Below, in pieces: positions 1 through 5,476 of a stretch of DNA of 7,057 nucleotides. The stretch is from NCBI GenBank assembly GCA_003644295.1, contig QNBZ01000065.1, forward strand, positions 1-7,057, in the 5' to 3' direction. The notes below the pieces were generated by a model, which ran no database searches, was not told the DNA's origin, and saw nothing but the letters and a program-made list of their open reading frames with translations. Each line of letters opens with the position of its first letter. Position 1 is the first letter of the stretch. Both the position numbers and the translations under genes were made by a program. The DNA is from Planctomycetota bacterium (GTDB lineage: Bacteria; Planctomycetota; Phycisphaerae; Sedimentisphaerales; Anaerobacaceae).

Positions 1-2
1 AC

Positions 3-1463
3 GATTCGGCTGATTTGCCGGCGGCAACCGTACAATTGCTTTCGATAAGTACCGAGCAACTGGGGCAAATCCGCAGCGGCTTAGCCGAGCAGGTTGAACA
101 AAGGTGCAAAGTTCTTGACCTGGATTCACCGAAGGCGCAGGCACGATACGATAACGCTATTAGCGCCCTCGCCGCCCAGTTAGCAGGCGAGCATACAAAA
201 CTGTTAGTCGAAAATCACCGGATGCAAACCGTTTCAAGACATCTGGATTTTGTAAAAGATTTTCTGTTGAGTATAAAGCCGGCTGACGGGGCCATTGGTG
301 CCGCGGAAAGTTTTGCTATCTGCTGGCAGAGATTTTACCAGACAGGGCCGGTCTGTATGTATTTAGTTACAGGAGACGGTTCGGGGCTTCTCGAAGCAGT
401 CGTTGTGGAAAACGCATCGCAAACAAAGATGGTTTGCTTAAGGCCTCCCACTGATTCGGAGCCGGTACCGCCGTCTCTGTCGTCTGCCGGCACGATTCTT
501 AACGCCAATGATGTGCATCTTCACTGGCTGTTTGAGCAATTAGACATCAATTTCGAATTGAGTCGGACTAAATTAACGCCGCTGCTTTTGGCCGACAGAA
601 CAATTGGTGTAATCGTTTTTGAGCTTCGCTGCCCTGCTGGGCCGGAGCAGTTCAAGGAAGAACTCAAATCGGTTACTTCGATTGGCGGGGCTGTTTTAGG
701 TATGGCTTACGGCTGGACGGAACAGCAGCGTTTCGCCGAGAGGTTTGCGTCGCTCTTTACCACGACAGATGGCTCGCAACGGATTGAAAAAGACAATTCT
801 CTTGGCGCTTTAGCCGAGATGGCGGCGGGGGCGGCGCACGAATTGAATAATCCCCTCTCGGTCATATCCGGCAGAGCGCAAATGTTGGCTGAAAAGGAAA
901 CAGACCCTGAGAAGAAACATCAGTTAGAGCAGATTCAGGAAAATGCCGGTGAACTGGTCGGGATTATCGAAGGGCTGATGGGCTTTGCCAGGCCGAGAGA
1001 ACCAATTCCTGTGCGGATAAGCATTAAACAAATCCTCGATGAAGCTATACAATTAACCCGGCAAAATCTAAATGCAGAACCGCTCGACGTCCAAATCCAC
1101 ATAACTGAAGAGGTCGGAGATATTTTTGTCGATTCCGGCCAGGTTGCATCAGCGATTGCAAATGTTCTTCGCAATGCCGTTGAATCCTACCCAGAGCAGG
1201 TCGGGCCAATAAAGGTTACAGCTGGTTTGGATAAGTCCGGGGATTCTGTGAAACTGACGCTCACCGATTTCGGCTGTGGAATGGATGCTGATACTGTTCA
1301 AAAAGCGACTCACCCGTTTTTCAGCAGCCGACCAGCGGGGCGAAAACGTGGAATGGGCCTTGCCTACACTCAGCGACTGCTCCAGTTAAACGGGGGGACG
1401 TTAAAGATAACAAGTCAGCCCGGCAGCGGAACCACCGTAACGATTTCTTTGCCCTGTAAATAA
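3..1463 (+). CDS. Sensor histidine kinase, C-terminal part (GAF-like, HisKA, HATPase), 5' truncated
   Basis: This is the last 486 residues of a sensor kinase that autophosphorylates on histidine and passes the phosphate to a response regulator. The frame is open to the left edge, so the TTG at 15 is probably not the true start. Numbering from the first whole codon, residues about 80-245 look like a divergent GAF sensor domain. The H-box has H279 in AHELNNPLS. The ATP-binding domain has an N-box (NVLRNAVES, 387-395), a G1 box D422-F-G-C-G426, an F-box (HPFFSS, 437-442) and a G2 box (RKRGMGLA, 447-454). All catalytic elements are present, so the kinase should be active. No membrane segment is visible, which suggests a cytoplasmic sensor. 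The missing N-terminus might hold an HDOD or another sensory domain; that is a guess. No response regulator or receiver domain lies nearby. The kinase assignment is firm; the ligand and target are unknown. Confidence 0.93.
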   Translation, partial: DSADLPAATVQLLSISTEQLGQIRSGLAEQVEQRCKVLDLDSPKAQARYDNAISALAAQLAGEHTKLLVENHRMQTVSRHLDFVKDFLLSIKPADGAIGAAESFAICWQRFYQTGPVCMYLVTGDGSGLLEAVVVENASQTKMVCLRPPTDSEPVPPSLSSAGTILNANDVHLHWLFEQLDINFELSRTKLTPLLLADRTIGVIVFELRCPAGPEQFKEELKSVTSIGGAVLGMAYGWTEQQRFAERFASLFTTTDGSQRIEKDNSLGALAEMAAGAAHELNNPLSVISGRAQMLAEKETDPEKKHQLEQIQENAGELVGIIEGLMGFARPREPIPVRISIKQILDEAIQLTRQNLNAEPLDVQIHITEEVGDIFVDSGQVASAIANVLRNAVESYPEQVGPIKVTAGLDKSGDSVKLTLTDFGCGMDADTVQKATHPFFSSRPAGRKRGMGLAYTQRLLQLNGGTLKITSQPGSGTTVTISLPCK

Positions 1464-1483
1464 AAGTCCGAAAACACATAAGT

Positions 1484-1547
1484 ACAGCGTTCAGCATTCA
1501 GCGTTCAGCGTACAGCTTTCCTGTTCGCTGTACGCTGTCCGCTGTAT
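1484..1547. repeat. Heptameric tandem repeat (TCAGCRT-type) with inverted copies, forms a hairpin
   Basis: From 1484 the sequence reads as consecutive 7-mers: ACAGCGT, TCAGCAT, TCAGCGT, TCAGCGT, then ACAGC. After a 10-nt loop (1517-1526) the same unit returns inverted as GCTGTAC, GCTGTCC, GCTGTAT (1527-1547). CAGCGTACAGC (1506-1516) pairs perfectly with GCTGTACGCTG (1527-1537), and pairing resumes further out between mismatches. It starts 20 bp after the kinase stop codon. No T-tract follows directly, so it is not a classical terminator, although such a stem could stop transcription or protect the mRNA 3' end. Confidence 0.8.
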
Positions 1548-1625
1548 TTATAGGGCTGTCGGCAGGGAGGGTTTTTAATGTTCAGCTGCACTTAAAGCAC
1601 ATCGGCAACTAAGTCGAAGATAAGC

Positions 1626-1683
1626 ACAGCATTCAGCGGGTAGTAAATAAACCTTTCTTTTTCTGAATGCTGTACGCTGTCTC
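1626..1683. repeat. Second copy of the heptameric inverted repeat, abutting the next start codon
   Basis: Two direct heptamers, ACAGCAT and TCAGCGG (1626-1639), face three inverted ones, CTGAATG, CTGTACG and CTGTCTC (1663-1683). ACAGCATTCAG (1626-1636) is the exact reverse complement of 1663-1673, giving an 11-bp stem with a 26-nt loop. The unit is the same family as the array at 1484-1547. The element ends one base before the ATG at 1685 and replaces the place where a ribosome binding site would be expected. Confidence 0.75.
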
Positions 1684-1684
1684 T

Positions 1685-2305
1685 ATGGATTATAAACAAC
1701 GATATAAAAAGCTGGCTGAGAAAATAGATATACTCTGCAACGACCTGATTGCAGCACAGAGGGATTTTATCAAAAAACTGCGCACCATCAGCTTCGCAGC
1801 GAATTTCTACGAGTCAATTGTCGGGATGACTGATTTGAATATGCTTCTGTACACGACCGGTAAGCTCATCAGAGACGAAATTGCCGGTGTCAAAGTCAGC
1901 TTTTTTTTGCGTGGCAGAGAAAACTTCGAGCCACCCCGGCTCGTGTCGGGGCTTGAAAGCGACCAGCCAATCACTCTGGAAGAGCGGGGTCTTGAGAATT
2001 GTTTCAGTCCTGAGCTTGTTGATAACATCTGCAAGTCAAACAGGGTATGCACACTCAATGATATGTTTGCAATGGGTTTGCACCCCGACCAGTCGGGGTT
2101 AAGTGTTCTAAAGAACATATCAGTCGTAACAATTCCGTTAGGGCGGTTCGGTTCATCGCAGGGTTTTATATTGATTTACCGTCGGTCTGGAATTTCCGAC
2201 CCCGACCTTGTCGGGACCGATGAGATAAACAACATTTCCGCCGTAATCCCCGGGTTATCTCGTGCGCTGCGGGCCTGCCAGACGATTCCGCAATCTGCCG
2301 ATTAG
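1685..2305 (+). CDS. Small GAF-like sensor domain protein, probable partner of the kinase
   Basis: A 206-residue soluble protein without signal peptide or membrane segment. Residues 1-40 are charged and helical, likely a short coiled coil. The rest has the look of a GAF domain: a helix with TDLNMLLYTTGKLIRDEI, then strand-like stretches such as KVSFFLRGR and ISVVTIPLGRFGSSQGFILIY. No enzymatic motif is visible, so I infer a ligand-binding or dimerisation module. It follows the sensor kinase by 221 bp on the same strand and may work with it, but this is only context. An upstream ATG at 1667 is in frame; I prefer 1685 because the extra six codons are pure repeat sequence. Neither start has a Shine-Dalgarno sequence. 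Three palindromes of the CCCGAC/GTCGGG type lie inside the gene and encode residues 84-89, 134-138 and 173-177. GAF assignment is moderate. Confidence 0.78.
   Translation: MDYKQRYKKLAEKIDILCNDLIAAQRDFIKKLRTISFAANFYESIVGMTDLNMLLYTTGKLIRDEIAGVKVSFFLRGRENFEPPRLVSGLESDQPITLEERGLENCFSPELVDNICKSNRVCTLNDMFAMGLHPDQSGLSVLKNISVVTIPLGRFGSSQGFILIYRRSGISDPDLVGTDEINNISAVIPGLSRALRACQTIPQSAD
1934..1951. repeat. Short palindrome inside CDS, copy 1
   Basis: CCCCGGC (1934-1940) and GTCGGGG (1945-1951) form a 7-bp stem with one G-T wobble and a 4-nt loop TCGT. In the gene's frame it encodes PRLVSG (residues 84-89). It is one of three related elements in this small gene. Confidence 0.6.
2082..2099. repeat. Short palindrome inside CDS, copy 2 (perfect)
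   Basis: ACCCCGAC (2082-2089) and GTCGGGGT (2092-2099) are perfect reverse complements around a 2-nt loop CA. It contributes residues PDQSG (134-138) to the GAF-like protein. This is the best-preserved copy of the family in the window. Confidence 0.7.
2201..2215. repeat. Short palindrome inside CDS, copy 3
   Basis: CCCGAC (2201-2206) and GTCGGG (2210-2215) pair around the loop CTT, encoding PDLVG (residues 173-177). Just upstream, GTCGG (2181-2185) and CCGAC (2196-2200) form a second small inverted repeat, so this part of the gene may hold a compound or degraded element. Confidence 0.6.
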
Positions 2306-2394
2306 ACTGGTCATAAAAATTAAATGTGCTTATAGGGGCTGGCGACAAAACCGCATTTGAAGCTATAACCGTCTAAATAGCAGCATAGTACAAA

Positions 2395-2434
2395 AAAAAA
2401 GCCCGCCAGTTGTATGCCCTTCAATAGCTTTTTT
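2395..2434 (+). terminator. Weak terminator-like hairpin downstream of the GAF gene
   Basis: AAAAAAGC (2395-2402) and GCTTTTTT (2427-2434) are perfect reverse complements around a 24-nt loop. The A-tract before and T-tract after suit a bidirectional rho-independent terminator, but only two G-C pairs close the stem, so it is weak or degraded. It lies in the 221-bp spacer between the GAF gene and fhs and would separate the two transcription units. Apart from this and the octamer array, I see nothing definite in that spacer. Confidence 0.3.
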
Positions 2435-2475
2435 GGATAATAGTTATCTGTGTTTAAGTAAAAGAGTGGATGCAT

Positions 2476-2515
2476 TACTCATCTACTATTCTACGCTTCT
2501 ACTCATTTACTCAAT
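2476..2515. repeat. Octameric tandem repeat (TACTCATY-type), five units, before fhs
   Basis: Five consecutive 8-mers: TACTCATC, TACTATTC, TACGCTTC, TACTCATT, TACTCAAT. Each unit starts with TAC at an exact 8-bp period. The array stops directly before the GGAGA ribosome binding site of fhs (2516-2520). AGTGGATG just upstream can pair with CATCTACT in the array with one G-T pair. The unit is unrelated to the 7-bp repeats at 1484-1683. Confidence 0.7.
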
Positions 2516-2526
2516 GGAGATGAACT

Positions 2527-4290
2527 ATGACGCTTGACCCTGTAAAGATGAAGGATTGGCAGATTGCCGAAGCCGCCGAGGCGACTATGAAACCTGTCAG
2601 CCAGTTGGCTGACGAGATGGGCTTGCAGCCAGATGAACTGATTCCTATGGGACGAACATTGGCCAAAGTAGATTATTCAGCAGCCCTTACCCGACTGTCC
2701 GATGCGCCAACGGCAAAATACATCGATGTTACCGCTATTACACCGACGCCGTTGGGTGAAGGAAAGACAACCACCGCCATTGGTCTGCTCGAAGGTCTCG
2801 GCAAACTTGGCAAGCGGGTTGTCGGAGCGATTCGCCAACCAAGTAGCGGCCCGACTTTCAATATCAAGGGTTCGGCTGCCGGCGGAGGCCTGGCTCAGTG
2901 CATTCCGCTGACGCCACTTAGCATCCGGCTTACAGGCGATATTGACTCCATCACGAATGCCCACAATCTGGCGATGGTAGCTCTCAGCTCGCGTATGCAG
3001 CACGAAAACAACTATGACGACGCCCGGCTGGCAAAGAGCCACTTAAAGCGAATTGATATTGCCCCGGAAACTGTTCAAATGAAGTGGGTGATAGATTTTT
3101 GTGCCCAGGCGCTGCGCAACATCAGGATTGGACTGGGCGGAAAAATGGACGGCTATGAAATGGATTCGGGATTTCAAATTTCTGTTTCAAGTGAAGTTAT
3201 GGCGATACTCTCAGTCGCAATGGACTTAAAAGACCTGCGAGAGCGAATGGCAAAAATCGTTGTCGCTTATGACAAAAAAGGAAATGAAGTTACTACCGCA
3301 GACCTTGAAGTCGATGGGGCTATGACGGCCTGGATGCTTGAAGCTATTAATCCGAACCTGTTACAGACCATCGAGGGCCAGCCCGTCTTTGTCCACGCTG
3401 GCCCGTTTGCCAATATCGCTATCGGACAAAGTTCGATTGTCGCCGACAAGCTCGGCGTCAAACTCGGTGAGTATCACGTAACCGAAAGCGGCTTCGGAGC
3501 AGATATTGGATTTGAGAAGTTCTGGAACTTGAAATGCCGTATGTCCGGGCTGACACCAAGTGCGGTTGTTATTGTCGCAACAATCCGGGCCCTGAAAATG
3601 CACGGCGGCGGTCCTGCTGTAAAACCCGGAATGCCGCTAAGCACCGAATACACCGAAGAAAATCTTGAACTGCTTGAAAAGGGCTGTGAAAATCTTATTG
3701 CTCATATCGAAACCGTCAAAAAAAGTGGCGTGCAACCGGTAGTCTGCATAAACAGCTTTCACACGGATACCAAAGCTGAAATATCGCTTGTGCGTAAAGT
3801 CGCCGAACAAAATGGCGCTTTGGCTGCGGTTTCCAACCACTGGCTAAAGGGCGGAGACGGCGCAATCGAACTGGCCGAGACCGTGATTGCCGCTTGTAAT
3901 AAAAAAAACAGCTTCAGGTTCTTGTATGAACTCGACACTCCTCTGAGAAAGCGAATTGAACTAATTGCCAAAGAAATCTATGGAGCCAGCGGCGTAACCT
4001 ATACCGACGGGGCATTGGAAAAAGCAAAGGCCATTGAAGCCGACCGGCAGGCCGGCAAACTTGGAACGTGTATGGTTAAAACGCACCTCAGCTTGTCGCA
4101 CGACCCGGATATTAAGGGCAGACCCAGAAATTGGGAGTTGCCAATCCGCGACATTCTTGTGTATAAAGGGGCCGGCTTTGTTGCACCGGTGGCCGGTGCG
4201 ATAAAACTGATGCCCGGAACGGCGTCAAACCCAGCTTTTCGCCGGATTGATGTGGATGTCAACACCGGCAAAGTACGCGGATTGTTTTGA
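2527..4290 (+). CDS. fhs: Formate-tetrahydrofolate ligase, long form with unusual active-site residues
   Basis: Catalyses formate + THF + ATP to 10-formyl-THF, ADP and phosphate in the cytoplasm, feeding purine and formyl-Met synthesis or the methyl branch of acetyl-CoA metabolism. The 587 residues show a P-loop (TPTPLGEGKTTT, 72-83), R103 in RQPSSGP, the second family signature VATIRALKMHGG (350-361), F411 in NSFHTDT and W439 in NHWLKGGDG, positions matching the folate-stacking residues described in the Moorella enzyme. It is longer than the usual roughly 555-residue bacterial form; internal stretches (HGGGPAVKPGMPL, VKTHLSLSHDPD) read like the synthetase domain of eukaryotic C1-THF synthase. 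Oddities: the KGGAAGGGY signature reads KGSAAGGGL (114-122), LHxTGDIHA reads IRLTGDIDS (133-141), and ANIAHG reads ANIAIG (295-300). The start is set by GGAGA (2516-2520), 6 nt before ATG. folD follows after 15 bp. Family membership is certain; normal activity is less so. Confidence 0.96.
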   Translation: MTLDPVKMKDWQIAEAAEATMKPVSQLADEMGLQPDELIPMGRTLAKVDYSAALTRLSDAPTAKYIDVTAITPTPLGEGKTTTAIGLLEGLGKLGKRVVGAIRQPSSGPTFNIKGSAAGGGLAQCIPLTPLSIRLTGDIDSITNAHNLAMVALSSRMQHENNYDDARLAKSHLKRIDIAPETVQMKWVIDFCAQALRNIRIGLGGKMDGYEMDSGFQISVSSEVMAILSVAMDLKDLRERMAKIVVAYDKKGNEVTTADLEVDGAMTAWMLEAINPNLLQTIEGQPVFVHAGPFANIAIGQSSIVADKLGVKLGEYHVTESGFGADIGFEKFWNLKCRMSGLTPSAVVIVATIRALKMHGGGPAVKPGMPLSTEYTEENLELLEKGCENLIAHIETVKKSGVQPVVCINSFHTDTKAEISLVRKVAEQNGALAAVSNHWLKGGDGAIELAETVIAACNKKNSFRFLYELDTPLRKRIELIAKEIYGASGVTYTDGALEKAKAIEADRQAGKLGTCMVKTHLSLSHDPDIKGRPRNWELPIRDILVYKGAGFVAPVAGAIKLMPGTASNPAFRRIDVDVNTGKVRGLF

Positions 4291-4295
4291 AGGAG
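4291..4295 (+). promoter_or_regulatory. Ribosome binding site of folD
   Basis: AGGAG begins directly after the last base of the fhs TGA stop, 10 nt before the folD ATG. The strong Shine-Dalgarno sequence fixes the folD start and makes translational coupling with fhs likely. Confidence 0.7.
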
Positions 4296-4305
4296 CAGCA
4301 AACCA

Positions 4306-5190
4306 ATGGCAGCACAAGTTATAGACGGCAAACAGGTAGCCGCAACTCTGCGGGCGGAACTGAAAGAGCAGGTGGCCAAGCTCAAACAAAAAGGCATTGT
4401 GCCGGGACTTGGTGTTATATTAGTCGGCGACGACCCAGCTTCAAAATCATACATTACGGCCAAAGAACGCGCCTGCGAAGATGTCGGGATTTACTCCGAT
4501 GATAACCGTCTGCCTGCTTCAACCTCACAGGAGGATTTACTCGCTCTGGTAAAAAAGATGAATACGAACCCAAAAATCAATGGCATATTAGTACAGTTGC
4601 CTCTACCGGAAGGGCTTGACGAATCCGAGGTTCTTCTGGCAATCGACCCCGCTAAAGACGTCGATGGATTTCATCCGATGAATGTAGGCAAAATGATGGT
4701 AGGCGAAGAAGCGTTTCTGCCCTGCACACCACACGGGATTATTCAACTATTGCTCCGCAGCGGTGTAACTATCGAGGGAGCTAACGTTGTGATAGTTGGA
4801 CGAAGTAACATCGTAGGCAAGCCGTTGGCTAATATGCTTATTCAGAAGAACGCCACGGGAAACGCCACTGTAACCGTCTGTCATACCCGTACCAAGAACT
4901 TGGCCGAACACACAAGGCAGGCCGATATTGTCATAGCCGCCGCTGGTCGGCCCAATACCATTACGGCAGATATGGTCAGGCAAGGTGCTGTTGTAATTGA
5001 TGTCGGCGTCAACCGCATCGAGGACGCAACAAAAAAGAAGGGCTACCGTCTCGTGGGCGATGTCGATTTCGAGCCGGTTTCGGAAAAGGCCTCGTTTATT
5101 ACCCCCGTGCCGGGCGGAGTCGGCCCGATGACAATCACTATGCTGCTTTATAACACGGTTGAGTCGGCTAAAAGAGCTGTTAAAGTTTAA
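4306..5190 (+). CDS. folD: Bifunctional methylene-THF dehydrogenase / methenyl-THF cyclohydrolase
   Basis: Oxidises 5,10-methylene-THF to 5,10-methenyl-THF with NADP+ and hydrolyses the latter to 10-formyl-THF; both steps are reversible. The 294-residue length is normal for FolD. Residues 39-57 carry the catalytic signature LVGDDPASKSYITAKERAC, with Y49 and K53 matching the active-site Tyr and Lys known from E. coli and human enzymes. VQLPLP (96-101) and KDVDGFHP (117-124, D120) form the folate site. GRSNIVGKP (165-173) is the start of the NADP-binding Rossmann domain, and PVPGGVGPMT (267-276) is the C-terminal family signature. It lies 15 bp after fhs, so the two gene products catalyse consecutive steps between formate and methylene-THF and are almost certainly co-transcribed. 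No key residue is missing, in contrast to the neighbouring Fhs. No clear intrinsic terminator follows. Confidence 0.97.
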   Translation: MAAQVIDGKQVAATLRAELKEQVAKLKQKGIVPGLGVILVGDDPASKSYITAKERACEDVGIYSDDNRLPASTSQEDLLALVKKMNTNPKINGILVQLPLPEGLDESEVLLAIDPAKDVDGFHPMNVGKMMVGEEAFLPCTPHGIIQLLLRSGVTIEGANVVIVGRSNIVGKPLANMLIQKNATGNATVTVCHTRTKNLAEHTRQADIVIAAAGRPNTITADMVRQGAVVIDVGVNRIEDATKKKGYRLVGDVDFEPVSEKASFITPVPGGVGPMTITMLLYNTVESAKRAVKV

Positions 5191-5476
5191 TGACTTAAAC
5201 GCAACTTTTAGACCGAAAATAATGTTTTGTAATGATTCACGCCCGAACGAAAGTGGTTCCCTTCAGCGTCAGTTCGATAATTCTCTTGACTTTAGCGAGC
5301 GAACGTGTCAAACTGTGTAAATCGTCCGGAGAGGATGGAGGACGGGTTTTGTTCTGTAAAGCTCATTTTGCTCACAGGCGATATAAGCTGCATTAAAGCA
5401 ATGTCAATTCCGTTTAGATACAGAAGGGCATGTTACGAGACGGTTAGTTTCAACAAGCAGTATTCCAATTCGGAGT
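5191..5476 (+). other. Leader region between folD and the secreted-protein gene, no supported gene
   Basis: This 286-bp spacer has no convincing RNA gene or terminator. GTTTAA/TTAAAC (5185-5190, 5195-5200) is a small palindrome over the folD stop, too AT-rich for a terminator. GTTCG (5273-5277) and CGAAC (5300-5304 area) could form a loose stem. A TTGACT hexamer at 5285-5290 lacks a good -10 at 17 nt spacing. CGTCC (5323-5327) and GGACG (5340-5344) pair around a purine-rich GGAGAGGATGGA loop. An open frame from GTG 5305 to 5622 overlaps the signal peptide of the next gene in another frame and does not look like protein. From 5387 the frame of the secreted protein is open, and 5429-5476 probably codes for its positively charged N-terminus. 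Confidence 0.4.

Noticed and set aside
1484..1683. CRISPR array
   Set aside because: The repeats are contiguous 7-mers without spacers, occur in both orientations, and no cas gene is present.
2306..2526. Possible tetrahydrofolate riboswitch or other leader RNA before fhs
   Set aside because: I could not match the conserved core of the THF riboswitch or another class; the region is mainly a weak A/T-flanked hairpin and an octamer repeat.
3999..4463. Antisense open frame of 154 codons across the fhs-folD junction
   Set aside because: It lies opposite two firmly identified genes, its translation has no domain-like pattern, and the codon pattern follows the + strand genes.
5285..5313. TTGACT as a sigma-70 -35 box for the secreted protein
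   Set aside because: With 17-nt spacing the downstream hexamer is CAAACT, which is a poor -10; nothing else supports a promoter here.
5191..5430. Cyclic di-GMP (GEMM) riboswitch in the leader of the exported protein
   Set aside because: The conserved GCAAAGCC-type core and tetraloop receptor pattern could not be found.
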